DNA from: Oegoconia quadripuncta
Taxonomy: Eukaryota; Arthropoda; Insecta; Lepidoptera; Autostichidae
Assembly: GCA_949316235.1 (NCBI GenBank)
Contig: OX438751.1
Location: forward strand, 17,236,801 to 17,300,800
Direction of reading: 5' to 3'
Length of the DNA stretch: 64,000 nt
Part shown: positions 11,901-23,299 of the stretch, one piece after another
Layout of the letters: each line of letters starts with the position of its first letter
How positions within the stretch are numbered: position 1 is the stretch's first letter
Position numbers and translations under genes: made by a program
The notes under the pieces: generated by a model
Databases searched by the model: none
Told to the model about the DNA's origin: nothing
The model's input: only the letters and a program-made list of their open reading frames with translations

Positions 11901-13079
11901 TGCGGTGGCCACACAGCTTGCCCTGTCAAATAACATGAACGATCGCTTTTTGATCACTATACCTACCGTCACCTCTCCACTCGCAACTCATCCAGACAAT
12001 GTCCATTCAAGTAAGACAAGATCGTGTTATGCTGCCATAAAACCGATGTTTATCTCTTTGTGACGAAAAACCAGAATACTTTTATCGAGACGGACGTTTT
12101 CTCTGCGATTTATCACATTTTTATTGTGTTAAAACACTATCGAAATACGGTGGCTGCAGGTGAGGCCAGCATTGATCGACACCCGATAATCTGGATTGAC
12201 AGGCGGCGTGCTCCAAAAAACAGACCAAGCTACGGAACAGTTTCCTCAAAACCTTGTTGTAAGGTCTGAATATGCATATTCTATAAGATTATGTTAAAAT
12301 ATGAGGTTTAACATAGACAATTTTCTGCAAATTGCCTTTTCTAGAAAATTATTATAGCTATTTTCCATTCTTTGACTTGAAGAGTGTATAGCTTATACAC
12401 AACGAGGTCTTGAAGCCGACACCACCTTACAATGTCTATTGTGCTGTATTGAGCGGGCACCGTAGGTTACCGGAATGTTTAGCGGCTTATTGCCTTTTTA
12501 TTTCTAACAAAACTACATTTCGTAATCTGCTCTAATAATACAAGTCAATTATTATTTTAGCTCACGTTTCATAAATCAATTTTTATTTATGAAACTTGTA
12601 GAAGTATAATTCATTTATACGAGCTGTGATTATGGTGCACTAGAAGTTTTAACTAATTTCCAATATGCTCTTATCTATAATTTTAAAACATACGATTTTT
12701 TTTCCTTTAATTTAAACAAGATATCAAAATGGAACATATATCTGAAATAATGACTGATACCCGACCCAAAGTGAATCTAGCACACTAAACGAAGTCACGT
12801 ATCACTTAAGCGCAGATTAAGTGTGTGTTCGGATGGGGGTTGCGATTAGTAGCCCGGCTCGGGGGCGGTCTCAGCAGCATTGGAACGTAAATCCGCCAGT
12901 AATTGCGGCTTCGTCGCTAGCCGCGGCGATCTCTCCTAACCCCAGAGGATCTTTGTTAGCGATGTCCGCTCAATTGTGAGAGAATAAGAAGCTTCGCTTC
13001 ATTTGTTATAGGTGTAGGGTAAGTAAGTTATGAATTAATGGAACAATGGTAGTCATATGAAATAATTCAACTAAATGAA
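8979..13079. other. Noncoding desert with several GC-richer patches
   Basis: No supported gene or full repeat. GC-richer non-repeat patches lie at about 10130-10210, 10440-10530, 10850-10930 and 12820-12970. A perfect 11-bp inverted repeat (12566-12576 and 12585-12595, GTTTCATAAAT) forms a small hairpin. Positions 9690-9735 resemble 8262-8297 (see findings). Confidence 0.35.
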
Positions 13080-13425
13080 CCGCCTCCGTGGTTCAATACA
13101 ACATAGGGTTTACGAATCGGAGGTCGCGGGTTCGATCCCCAGCGGGATACATGTTTTTAAGTACTCCGTTTGGATGGTGGTAGGGTATTTTAAATGTCCG
13201 CCTGGCTAGCTACCACCATCTTACCTAAATCTGCCGCCAAACAGCAATGTTAATAGCATTGTTGTTTTCCGGTTGTCAGAGATAAGTAGCCAGTCCCCCA
13301 AATATGTTGGGGTTTCCGGGTCAGTACGCTTCCACCTTCTACCTCATCTTAACTTAACATCAGGTGTGACGAAGGTCAAGTGCTGACCCGTTCTGCATAA
13401 AATAAAAATAAGAAATTGACAAATA
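13080..13425 (+). repeat. tRNA-derived SINE family 1, full length
   Basis: The head CCGCCTCCGTGGTTCAATAC, B box GGTTCGATCCC (13129-13139) and complete body match the copies at 4906 and 2258. The 3' part holds an intact AGGTGTGA (13362-13369). It ends GCATAAAATAAAAATAAGAAA. Confidence 0.92.
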
Positions 13426-14699
13426 AACTAACTGTCAAAATTAGGCTTCCGTTTTATATTTCGGGAGTGCATCACCAGACCTGGACCAAATTTATTATTA
13501 ACTCCACACTGTTGTGGAAACTCACAGAGCCAGCCCAAAGAATACAAAAGCAGACTAATAATTACGAAACTTAACTAACTGAACGTAAATGTTTCTTCGG
13601 CCATCTTTCACCGTGGTGCTGCCGCCCGCGCCGCTGCGTGCACGCAAGTCATCCAGGCATCTCGGCGGCGATCACAAATTACAAACAAAAGGCTAGGAGC
13701 GTCCTAATCTGACATCGCATCACGTCCGATCATCGGCTGATCATGATTTACGAACACGCTGAACGGTGATAGGTGATCTGGCCCCTAACAATTGATTCTG
13801 ATTGTTGAATTTGTACTCGCTCTCTATCTGTTTTTGTCTACTCAAAGCCGGTATTTTATTAAATGATCTATCGGATTACAACAAGGACACATCGAACCAA
13901 TTCGATTAAATGTAGAATAGTTGCAACCGTTTCGTTTCGATTCGATGATTTAAGTATGTTACCTAAGGTCACTGGTTTACGAAGCTAGATTGAATTATGA
14001 TTTATGAGCATTCAGTTTGCGCAACGCATTGTTCAGTTTTTCATATTTGGTAAGTAGGTCGTATCATCTAATCATTGTCAATGATGTGGTTCTATTTTGT
14101 GACATTAATCAAAATTATTATTATTCGCGTTTCGTGTCTCACACTACTATCTATTAAGATTGAACAAATTTTTTAAAGTTGTAATTTTTTGGGAACTTAT
14201 ACCAATTGTGAAAAAATAAAAGAGAAATACCGATCGATCACAACACAATCTTTCGGTTTGGCGGGTAGTCCTATATCTCACCCGCGTAGAGTGCGGGGCG
14301 GGGGCGGGCGAGGGCCACGTCAGCCCACCTGTCCGATTAGCATCACCTCCTTTGTGCGGGTCACTCACTGACGGCATACCATGCCACAAATTGAAATCTG
14401 TTTCGTTATGCCATGTCAAGGAAACTAGCTGACACGGAGAAATGCCGCTGGATTAGAAGCTGACTAATAGCGAGAAACACTCCCACATTCCCGATCCTCG
14501 TAAAGGGTATCGACTGTTGCGTGTTTTAAAATCAATCAACGTGATTGTCAGCACTCAACGATATCAAATTTTCATTACCGTCCAATATCAATACACTATC
14601 GACTGGTTAATTGATTACAAAAACAATGTTACCTCATCACCTAAGCATGACAGCATGAGTGCCTCCTCAGTTCTTGCATATATTAATTCAAATTAAAAG

Positions 14700-14895
14700 T
14701 AGGGACGGTTACCAAATGTCGAGCATTAACTAGCGGCCCTAGAGACTCCATTACCGGCAATAAAATGCCTATTATTATCGAGGGCCGAAAAGCCGATGCA
14801 CGCGATGCAATTACTTGATTGGCGGTGTTCTGGCCAGCTCCGGCTGAGCCGTGATTGATGGTGTACGTAATTAGAAAACACTTCAGCATGTGTCT
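14700..14895. promoter_or_regulatory. Candidate conserved noncoding element
   Basis: A non-repetitive block dense in homeodomain-like and palindromic words: GCATTAACTAGCGGCC, CCATTACCGGCAATAAAATG, ATGCAATTACTTGATTGG and GTACGTAATTAG. Overlapping ORFs on the minus strand have no domain and look like by-products. This is the most enhancer-like stretch by eye, but the call rests on word content only. Confidence 0.25.
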
Positions 14896-15844
14896 TCATC
14901 GACGCAATCTTAATTGCGGGCAGCACTTACCTCGCTGAGTCAAACAGCACGTGCCTGATACGCAGTATACACATCCCTCACTGGAAGCTGAAAAAATTGC
15001 TTTTTTGTAGCAACGATGTTTAATCTTTCAAATTTTCAATACCAATACTATGAAAGCTCCTATTCGACTACAGTCAGAAAACAAACACAAGAGTACTCGC
15101 AATGATATTATTGGCAGCCTATGCGTTTAGCAACAGAGTCACGACACGCCGTAAGAATAAGTAATTACATAAGAATCTACAATTACTTATTTAATATTAC
15201 TTCAATTTGCTGACTTACCTACCTACTAATTATTTCAGAATTGTAAGCTAATTTGCATCAAAATTGAATTTCAATTAAATTCTCTTTTATTTTCAGGGTG
15301 TACACAACAGTTCACCTTCTTAAAATACTTGCCAAGCTGCTTTGCAAATGATACAAACCATCAGGCGGAGAGTGAGCGCCCGATAGCAGCCGACACCTAG
15401 CGATTTACTGCCTGAGATATCGCCGCTATTTCCGGCGTATTGATATTTTCGATTCGATACATACATACAAGGATTGAGCTACGATTGCGCTGAAGTACTT
15501 GCCGCAAAGATATTCATAAATGAATAAAATGAATAGGCATGATAAGAGAGAGTAACATTTAAATAGAAACTATTTTTTTTTGGAAATAAACTCAATTTGT
15601 CGTTGAAATAAGATAAAATATGTTTGAATACATTAAAATATGGATTGCCTTATCAAATACCTATCGGTGTTGATAGCAACCTTTCAATTCAGTTTCAGTT
15701 TGTGAATGCATTGTTCCAAATAAAAATATCTTATTGTGCCCTAATTCTGGCTATTTATAGTCCGTTAATATCAGGTATATTAGATATCTAAGAAAATTAG
15801 AACCTGCCTTTAAAATTTAAAAGTGCTGCTTTGTAACAATCACA

Positions 15845-16025
15845 GTGGCGGCAGTGTTTGGTCCAGCAGCTTTACGATACTGCCGGCGGCCCGCTAGTAA
15901 TCAACCTATTAATAAGGGGATCAACTCTAATACGACCAATTAAAACGGCGACTCCCGTCTTGAGACGCCCACAGTTTTTGGGCTCGTTCCAGCCGGATTA
16001 GGCTTGCTTCACCAACACTCGCTGT
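15845..16025. promoter_or_regulatory. Candidate conserved noncoding element
   Basis: A GC-richer unique block with words such as CTGCCGGCGGCCCGCTAGTA, ATCAACCTATTAATAAGG and CCAATTAAAACGGCGACTCC. It shares nothing with the repeats in this window and encodes nothing recognisable. Its regulatory role is inferred from composition only. Confidence 0.22.
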
Positions 16026-16159
16026 GTGCTGCATTCTCATTATTATTTTATGTGCTGCGCTCCATCCTCTTCTCATGATTGTGGCTTGTCTCATTTAGTT
16101 CCATTATTTTATGTAAATTCATTGTATTAATATTCAATATTGTCGATAACACTCATCTA

Positions 16160-16398
16160 ACTTCTAACCAATATTATAAATGCGATAGTTTGGATGTTCG
16201 TTTGTTTGTTTGTTTGTTGCTCAATCACGGCGAAACGGACGAACGCATTTGGATGAAATTTGATATACAGGCACCCTACCCTTGAGACATAAGATATTTT
16301 TATCCCGATAAAGTGAGCTGTTCCCGCGGGATAAACAAATTTCCGCGATAAAGTCATTCCATCACGCAGGCCAAGCCGCGGGCGGAAAGCTAGTCGCT
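16160..16398 (+). repeat. Dispersed repeat U, copy 1
   Basis: The copy starts CTAACCAATATTATAAATGC and continues with GTTTGTTTGTTTGTTGCTCA, ATCACGGCGAAACGGACGAA and TTTGGATGAAATTTGATATA. It ends GGGCGGAAAGCTAGTC. Related copies are at 41764-41935 (+) and 50008-50261 (-). This type of sequence is very common in moth and butterfly genomes. I do not assign its class. Confidence 0.85.
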
Positions 16399-17639
16399 CA
16401 TAATTTTTAGCCAGGGGCAAACATTAGGTATGGCCCGTGACTGTGTTGACAACCTGGGAGGAGGAAGAGCGGCGTCTTTGTCGGCGTCGTCTTTGATTGA
16501 TGCGCGGGCGCCAGTAGCGATGGGTTCGAGTGCCAGTTTACGACCACCGACGCATTTTATTACCCGTCTGCCTGCTTCAATCAATAAGCGTGAATGGCCA
16601 TTAGCCGAACTAAGCGATGGCATCCGTTGCGTCAAACTAATTTTGCATACCCGCTTTCGGGTCTTTGAGCTTTAGTGCCCATGCTATGAGTTTAGTAATT
16701 GCGATTTATTTTACCTATGGTCCGATTTCAGGCGTTTATAACGTTTAAAATTTATATTACTACCTAACCAACTTCTTGGTTAGTAGATATTCGGACCCAG
16801 ACAAACGAAAAAGTGATCGGTCAGCATAGAGATAATTTGGGAAGGCACTGGATGATAAATATTGGAACTTGCTTTAGTGCTTGTCCTCAACTAATCACAC
16901 AATCAAAATATGAATGCATTACTCTCAACTGACCTGCTTTGTAAACTAAGAACATAACGAATTGCAAAATTGTGTGGTAATATTTGAAGATCCTTTCCAA
17001 TGTAATCGGACGATCTTCACTTTTTGAAAAATAAAAACCGTTCTCAACTACCTAGTAATTGCTCTAATGCTCTGGTGTCGCCATAATCATAATCCTAGGG
17101 TCTAGTCGTGTTAGCATCTTGGTAATCGACTAAGGCCTTAACAATTAAGGGTATAAGAGTCGTGTAGCTCGCAGTGTTCTCGCGAGCAACATATTTAGCG
17201 TCATTAAGGAGGCGTACCGATTATGCGCTATAACGCGACTACCGCGAATCCCATGCGCGCGCGCAAAAACGTTGTTTCATCAACACCAGGCTCGGACGGG
17301 ATGGTAATTAGTTTCGATCACGAATGTGGATAGCGCTATGTAGGAGCTCAGCAGTGTATTTATTGATTTTCTTTTCACACTTACCTTTATTATGCCGGGC
17401 AGCCTGAAGCAAATAATAATAGTCAAAATACACAATGTAACACGAAGTCCCGCTCTTCCATAAAAATTGACGATTAAAACAAGTATTACAATTTATAAAA
17501 TAATAAGAAATTCTCTCACAAAATAACATCGATTGAAGATGGTCACTGAATTATAGGTACCTATAAAAATAATTTGACAAAGGCCATAATGGAGGTCAGT
17601 GTATAGGAGCCATTCTCATTGATTATACTTCTCTATATC
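16399..17639. other. Noncoding stretch, GC-richer at its left end
   Basis: Positions 16420-16640 are GC-rich and open in both directions for about 81 codons, but neither frame has a domain; opposing open frames are expected from the composition. The remainder is AT-rich with nothing recognised. Confidence 0.35.
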
Positions 17640-17995
17640 GTTATATTCACATAACATCCATTGCTGAACATAGGACTTCAGAATCCCAGAGTGACCGGTT
17701 GGAAGCGGCCTGCATCCAGCGATTTCCCGTGACATTTATCAGGTCGTTCGTACCTTGTGAGTGGGCGCCCTACGCTGCGCTTGCCGGTGCGTGGTCTCCA
17801 CTCGAGAGTTTTAATGCACCACCGGCGGTCAGTTCTTCGAACTATGTGCACTGCCCATTGCCACTTCAACTGGCATTTCCACTGGGCATTTCAACGATCT
17901 TCGTTCGCCTACGGATTTCTTCATTCCTAATTTGATCACATAGCGAAACGCCGAGCATCGCCCTCTCCATAGCTCGTGGCTCCTTCTCTATATAA
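17640..17995 (-). mobile_element. RTE-clade LINE, decayed C-terminal coding fragment
   Basis: Read on the minus strand, the sequence starts with AMERAMLGVSLCDQIRNEEI, then shifts frame near 17870 into KWQWAVHIVRRTDRRW and LEWRPRTGKRSVGRP (17869-17750). These are characteristic of the C-terminal region of RTE-type endonuclease-reverse transcriptases widespread in Lepidoptera. At least one frameshift and missing residues before the usual terminal QQWT show that it is dead. The 3' boundary toward 17640 contains the familiar CCTATGTTCAGCAATGG. Confidence 0.85.
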
Positions 17996-18471
17996 CAAAC
18001 CTAACTACTTGGTGCATAGCAAGCAGGACCAGAAATAATATGTTTCACTGTAGTTAGAAATAGGTGTATACATTATAAATACTGACGTCTGACGAAAAAA
18101 CGAGTCACCCAATAATATTATACAATATAGCAGTGTAGGCATGTTTAAGTTATGAATGGTTCCTTTCGGGAGTCTCTGTTTCATGGCAATAAAATGATAT
18201 CGTTACCGCTTAAGGTTGCTGTAATAGGCGAGATCGATCGATCGCGGCCAAATTTGCAAAAAAGGCTTTTCAACATCAAACTGGCCAAGTGATACCGTCA
18301 GAAAAAACGGTTACCTGTTTTACCTGTATGAATAATAAGGGTTAAGGTATGTATATGTATTTTGTTGTGTGAGTTTTATGCAGCCCTATAATATATTCGC
18401 GGCCGCACGACGCGACGACGGCCGTAACATTTGCTTAGAGAAAGATCTCGGCGCCAGCTTACTCTACTTCC

Positions 18472-18600
18472 TGCGTGGCATGACAACGTTTGTCGCGCGC
18501 GACTTAGGAGTGAGAGTGGAATATACAAATATTTCATCCAAGTGAATGAGCAGGACAAATATTATCTAGCGCGACATAAACGTTAATCGCGCCTGTCATA
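18472..18600 (-). repeat. Dispersed repeat Z, copy 2
   Basis: Inverted relative to copy 1 at 222-346. On the minus strand it contains CGTTTATGTCGCGC, AGATAATATTTGTCCTGCTC and CACTCTCACTCCTAAGTCGC. The GC-rich CGGCCGCACGACGCGACGAC stretch just to its left (about 18400) may belong to the same element. Confidence 0.7.
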
Positions 18601-19638
18601 ATATACGGGGCCAGTCGGCCGATCGCGCTAAGTTTGAACGATAATACCAAAGCTAAACCATAACCAAAAACGTTACGTTAAGTACATTTCGTATCACGCT
18701 AATCATTTGAACGGAAATTAACCTAGTTTTTTTTATACTCGTGGTTAGCTCTAAACATTTTGGGTTTGATTTTTCTTTGGTTAGCGTCATCGATATAATG
18801 TTTCACAAAAAATAGCGCGATACCATTTTTTACGTCAGATAAACTGAAGCAAATCCAAACTAATACTGAATTTGGTTAATTTCTGATTTTAATCATCACT
18901 GATATGATAACATTCCACATTTATCTTTAAAGAAAAAAATAAAAGTTAATAAGCTTCGAAAAAGAAAATGCTTTTTTTTTTAATTGTAATTTTACAGTAA
19001 CTTTTCGCTGAAATCCATTACTTTCACGCAGCTGTTTTGTCCGATGTTTTTTTATTCAAATTTAGAACAAGCCTATCACGGTCACGGCGAGCAACCAGAA
19101 TTGTTTCTAATTTGAATGTCTTTAGACGAGTCAAGCATTTGACAAACTTTTTGAAGTCGCTTCCTTGGTCGTTCGAGAAATAAGTTTGTCAGTAAAGACT
19201 ATCCGTACAACTTTACAGCACTGAATCTGATCGCCATATAGAAAATTATTAGGAAATTACAGCGTAGTTGGAAGAAAAATGTTATGGCGAGGGCGCTATT
19301 TTGAATCTAGCGAAGGATCCTTAGCGTACACCGCCGAGGTAAAAATAATTTAGGGGCAGAGTGATACCCTCTGCTTTTGATTTCCCTCTATGAGAAGCTT
19401 CACGAGCAACAAAATGGTATTAGAATGTTGTTATTTTACAAAGTAAATTAATGAACTAAATATTTATGTTTAATATTTGAGACGTTTTGTAATTTTGAGT
19501 AGACTCTGTATCACATTTTTTGCTTCTGATTTAATATTATCAGTCTAATCACTCACTCGATGAACTTATTTTTCGAAAATGATTTGCATGTAAATAATTC
19601 CGTGTAAGTACATACCTTTTAGTTCGCGCGTTTTCTTT
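18601..19638. other. Noncoding stretch, nothing recognised
   Basis: AT-rich, with no ORF of interest and no internal repeat shared with the window. Confidence 0.4.
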
Positions 19639-19718
19639 AATGTTTATTGCACAACGGGTTAGCACTTGACCTCAATCACGTCACATTCACATTAAGTGAA
19701 GATGAGGCCGAAGGTGGA
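19639..19718 (-). repeat. SINE family 1, 3'-end fragment
   Basis: Only the last 80 bp of the family is present, reading on the minus strand. GCACAACGGGTTAGCACTTG, ACCTCAATCACG and GTGAAGATGAGGCCGAAGG match the 2258-2340 copy. The T-box-like octamer is destroyed (TCACGTCA). An 86-codon plus-strand ORF that overlaps it is not a gene. Confidence 0.8.
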
Positions 19719-20649
19719 AGCGAAATGACTAAAGCGTATTTTTTTAAATCGGCCAGTAATTTTTCTCATCCTATGTTTTCGTTTGATCTCTTTAATCACG
19801 GCACACTTATTGCGGCATATCACTGCGCCTATGAAAGTCTCTTGGAGAAAAGACTTTGGGTGCACTTATTGAAGAACCAATCGTCCTTTCCCGACTCGAT
19901 GGTATGAAAATTATATTCACGCTGTTTGTGCTGACGGTGTTAGTACAAGTTTGAAGGGCGGCTCTATACAAAGGCGCGGGCTACAGGTGCTTAAATCGCG
20001 ATCAAACATAATCGAGACGAGCTCATCGCCGCCGCTCAGCTTTCCATTTCGCATAATCAACCCGTTCTGAACTTTTACCTAAATGCACGCACGGTGGAAC
20101 CCTTGCTCTACAACACCATTAACTAAATAAAACTTTAACTTGCTAAAGTGCTACAAAATATCGTTTATTATATTTCTAAATACATTTTCATTAATATCTA
20201 AACATATCAAGATAAACGTCAAATGGAATATAGCTACGATTCTAGAATGAAGAAATTTGGCCTTGACAACAAGACAAACAAGAAAACCATCGACGCAACA
20301 CAATATTTGTATATAAAGAACTGTAGCCCTCTTTTTCATAAAAAATTAAAAACGCTTTATAAGCATAGTTAAAGTATGTTTTGTCACTTTCTTTCATTAC
20401 AACATTTCCTTGTGAACGACAGAGACAAAAATGCTTTAACTAAAACAGTCTTATAAAGGGATTGTAAATTTTTATGAATAAGACTGTAAGATTATAACAT
20501 GGATGTGGAGACTATAATCTTTTTTTAATTTTTTCGAACACTTACACCTATCATCTAGTTCCAAACTAAGCAAAGCTTGTATTATTGGCACTAGATAAAC
20601 ATACTTAAATATTTATATAAATATCCAATAAATGTTCGTATTGTAAAAG
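19719..20649. other. Noncoding stretch left of the structured array
   Basis: AT-rich with no supported gene. In minus-strand orientation this is the region into which a transcript of the structured array would run. No strong minus-strand AATAAA is visible close to the left edge of the array. The run of C at 20651-20659 is the first compositional change. Confidence 0.35.
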
Positions 20650-20999
20650 ACCCCCCCCCTCTGAAAAAGATCTCTAACGCGCTCTCACTCTTTAAAAAGC
20701 AAGCTAACCGCGTAGAGCAGTTACAATTTACTCACTGAAGTCGAGACCTCGAATAGTTTATCAAACTGAAAATGTTAGCTAACCCTGAACCCACGTGAAA
20801 TTTATGAAATAGACTGAGATGCCGGTAATATATTGAAGCCCTAGGCATACTAGGTTAGTTTTGGCCTTGTGATCGTCTAGAACACCTACGTTGTGATAGT
20901 AATAGAACCCTGGTGTCTTTTTAGAGATTTACAGTACAAAATAAGATGGCGATCTAGAGGTAAGGTCCTGAGACGGTTAAGAAAATTTACATAAAAAGA

Positions 21000-21190
21000 G
21001 GTCCCGACCGCCGAAGACGATCGAGACCGGACTAGGCAAGGTATTCAGAATCTGTCAATTCTAAAGATTAAATGGAAAAGGGTCCCGCTTGCCGGTAGAC
21101 AAACGAGACCCAACTTGTAAAGTTGTAAGCGACTTAATTATGATTTTAAATAGAAAGGGGACCCGTTTGTCAGAACGACAAACGAGACCC
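21000..21190 (-). repeat. Module A: three tandem hairpins, about 79-bp period
   Basis: Hairpins lie at 21000-21028, 21080-21111 and 21158-21190. Each has a 5' arm beginning GGTCCCG-like and a 3' arm ending CGAGACC. The inner stem differs among copies (GACCG with GATC; GCTTG with CAAAC; GTTTGTC with GACAAAC) but remains paired. The same C/A mismatch occurs in all three; on the minus strand it is a G-U wobble. The minus-strand loop of the first copy contains CUUCGG. Confidence 0.8.
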
Positions 21191-21242
21191 AAATCTCACT
21201 AAAGGAATAATGCTTCTGAAGGAAGCCTAACTAGTTAGCCCC

Positions 21243-21356
21243 CATCTGAGTCCCCAGTCTTCAACATGAAAGTTGTAATCCTGGCAGCCCTCAGATGAGG
21301 GGCGGGTGGCGCCTCCTCCGCCACCCACGGTGGAGTCCGGCCATTATGGTGACTCC
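21243..21356 (-). repeat. Module C: nested stem-loops
   Basis: CATCTGAG (21243-21250) pairs with CTCAGATG (21290-21297). It encloses CCAG with CTGG and then CAAC with GTTG. Next comes a perfect 8-bp hairpin, GGGTGGCG with CGCCACCC (21304-21326), and then GGAGTC with GACTCC (21332-21356), which encloses CCA/TGG. These three adjacent structures use nearly all bases in the interval. Confidence 0.8.
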
Positions 21357-21405
21357 CCCCCAAAGGGGAGAAAAAGGGAGTAAATGATTGTCATCATCAA
21401 TTCAA

Positions 21406-21900
21406 CCGATACAATCGGCTGATGGTTTTAGGTATTTGGAAAAATATTCCACATGTCCAACTGATACAATCAGTTGGAACGCTGATAAATGTATTAAAAT
21501 TTACACTAATGCAATCAGTGTTATATAGTTACGAGTCAATTCGCAATACAGATCTAGTACAACTAGACCTAACTCTAAGAAGGAATAGATCCCTCTACTA
21601 TTTCAGCTCAAACGCCAGACCTTAGGTGAAGCGTAAAGTATTTGCATAAACTTCGAAGAAACCATGCCTCAGGAGGACACGTTACAAAAGTGTAGGTTTA
21701 TAATGGTAACAACCATTACTATGTAGTTAGATTTCAGTAATCACCAAAGGGTTTTGCGTTATACGGAATTTACACCCTAGGGCCCCACTCACACCCTTAC
21801 TCCCAGCGGGTATCAACAGTCATGCAAGTGATTTTCTAAGCGTGCCTAACACTTTCCCGAAAGTGATGATGAAATCTTTAAGTTCAACTGATACAATCAG
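21406..21900 (-). repeat. Module B: four hairpins with a three-base loop
   Basis: CCGAT-ACA-ATCGG (21406-21418), CCAACTGAT-ACA-ATCAGTTGG (21457-21477), ACACTAAT-GCA-ATCAGTGT (21503-21521) and CTGAT-ACA-ATCAG (21888-21900). Loop and flanking stem identity are kept while the outer stem bases change in pairs. The third copy has one A/C mismatch on the + strand, a U-G pair on the minus strand. Copies 1, 2 and 4 are followed by related CTGAT or CCGAT plus TATT-containing sequence, so the repeated unit is longer than the hairpin. Confidence 0.8.
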
Positions 21901-22302
21901 CCGATAAGTATTAATTAAGTCTCAAATATAGTTCCTATGCCTGAGGCAATTGAGCCTTCGGAAGTATTAAGTATTAGAATTTACAATATGAAATTTTAGG
22001 TCTTCCGCTGAACTAATATAGCAAGGGGTTTAGATAAGTTGTCGTTATTTAGCTTTATTTAGTGACAATCGTAGTTAAGAGGTGATAGAAACTTCCAAAA
22101 GAAGTATAGCTTCTACTGAGAGGAGATTGGTCAGTCTGCAATCTCGCCATGAGAGATTCGACTTGGGCCTAACCAATTTTAGGAAGAAACTAGTTATTCT
22201 TGAAACAAGTCATTGGATAATATTAAAACTGCCTGTAATGTTTAGGTAATCGAACTTTCTACCATTAGGTAGTTACATGTCAAACTCAACTGCGACATCA
22301 CC

Positions 22303-22343
22303 CAATAGCACATCCTTTCAGCCAAAGCCTGAATGTAATATTG
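22303..22343 (-). repeat. Module D, copy 1
   Basis: An outer stem CAATA/TATTG, then ACAT/ATGT, then TTCAG/CTGAA around a short loop. It sits directly before module E copy 1. Other copies are at 22604-22645 and 22915-22954. Confidence 0.75.
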
Positions 22344-22345
22344 GT

Positions 22346-22456
22346 GGTTGAATCCTTTACTGTAATCTAGCTCCCGCGATTCCTGTGGGCCATTCCCCTA
22401 TCGTCCATCCGGCGACCAGCGACCTCCCACAGAGAATCGTAACAGGCGATTCAACC
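22346..22456 (-). repeat. Module E, copy 1: long stem with conserved 36-base loop
   Basis: GGTTGAATC (22346-22354) pairs with GATTCAACC (22448-22456). The inner stem CGATTC, one bulged base, TGTGGG (22377-22389) pairs with CCCACA, GA, GAATCG (22426-22439). The loop 22390-22425 is 36 bases and contains CCCCTATCGTCCAT and CGGCGACCAGCGAC. The loop is almost unchanged in the diverged copy 3, whose stem sequence is entirely different. Confidence 0.85.
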
Positions 22457-22603
22457 TTACAGCCGTAGAGTATACTTCTGTTTGCCTACAAGACTACGGT
22501 GTAGTTTTTACCTTTAGATAAATTACTATCCCTGTACCATTACGTAGTTGCCACGCTGATAATGAGGCTAACCACAGATGTCAGTCTCCATTGCGATCCT
22601 TCC

Positions 22604-22645
22604 CAATAACACATCCTTCCGGCTACAAGCCTGAATGTACTATTG
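22604..22645 (-). repeat. Module D, copy 2
   Basis: CAATA/TATTG and ACAT/ATGT stems are kept. The inner stem is TCCGGCT against AGCCTGA, so one mismatch of copy 1 is repaired and another appears. Lies 301 bp from copy 1. Confidence 0.75.
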
Positions 22646-22647
22646 GT

Positions 22648-22758
22648 GGTTGAATCCTTTACTGTAATCTAGCTCCCGCGATTCCTGTGGGCCATTCCCC
22701 TATCGTCCATCCGGCGACCAGCGACCTCCCACAGAGAATCGTAACAGGCGATTCAACC
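22648..22758 (-). repeat. Module E, copy 2
   Basis: Essentially identical to copy 1, 302 bp away. The D-E block (about 22303-22500 and 22604-22790) was therefore duplicated in tandem fairly recently. It ends with GATTCAACC at 22750-22758. Confidence 0.85.
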
Positions 22759-22785
22759 TTACAGTCGTAGAGCATACTTCTGTCC

Positions 22786-22840
22786 CCCTACAAGACTCCC
22801 TTTCGATTACCTCTGAGAATCCTATCGGGGTAAACAGAGT
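22786..22840 (-). repeat. Module F, copy 1
   Basis: CTACAAGACTCCCTTTCGAT is followed by a stem CTCTG (22811-22815) pairing with CAGAG (22835-22839) that encloses GAATCCTATCGGGG. The second copy at 22978-23033 shares the leader and most of the loop. Confidence 0.7.
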
Positions 22841-22914
22841 TTCTGACAGTTATTATTCCTTTACACGCCTATCATACGAATTGCTTAGTTGTTAGTTTCC
22901 ATAACTCTCTTCCT

Positions 22915-22954
22915 CAATAATACATCCTTTCAGCATAGCCTGAATGTACTATTG
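22915..22954 (-). repeat. Module D, copy 3
   Basis: CAATA/TATTG and ACAT/ATGT stems are kept, with inner TTCAG/CTGAA. It stands without an adjacent module E; the next E copy is about 345 bp further right. Confidence 0.7.
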
Positions 22955-22977
22955 TTATTTGCATCCAATCTATATCT

Positions 22978-23033
22978 TCCTATAAGATTCCCTTTCGATC
23001 GTTATCTGAGAATCCTACTAGGGCAACAGACTT
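22978..23033 (-). repeat. Module F, copy 2
   Basis: CTATAAGATTCCCTTTCGAT leader, then TCTG (23005-23008) pairing with CAGA (23027-23030) around GAATCCTACTAGGG. Confidence 0.7.
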
Positions 23034-23299
23034 CTTTATAAAATATTGTACAACATGACATTAAAGCAGGTTTGGTTTTACGAATATAGTTGGCGAAGCA
23101 TCGCTTATCGTCAGTTAATTCCCTTTACGGTTTTTGTTAAGAAGGCGACTAAGGTGCTTAAAAGGCGATTAAGATATTCGAGCATTATTACGTATCACTC
23201 AATAAACGGACTAATATTTCGGTAGACCTCGATCCCAGGTTGATTTTCCTTAAAAGTATAGCTTAAAACTAATTTACGCTAGGTTTCCTTAAAACTATT

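Larger units (their letters stand above)
13426..16159. other. Noncoding desert with candidate regulatory blocks
   Basis: No supported gene. GC-richer non-repeat patches at 13605-13680, 14260-14370, 14700-14895 and 15845-16025; the last two are listed separately. Short ORFs in both directions across 14150-14420 are compositional and show no domain. Confidence 0.35.

Noticed and set aside
21000..21190. C/A mismatches as A-to-I editing targets on the plus strand
   Set aside because: The same positions are ordinary G-U pairs on the minus strand, which the tetraloops independently favour.
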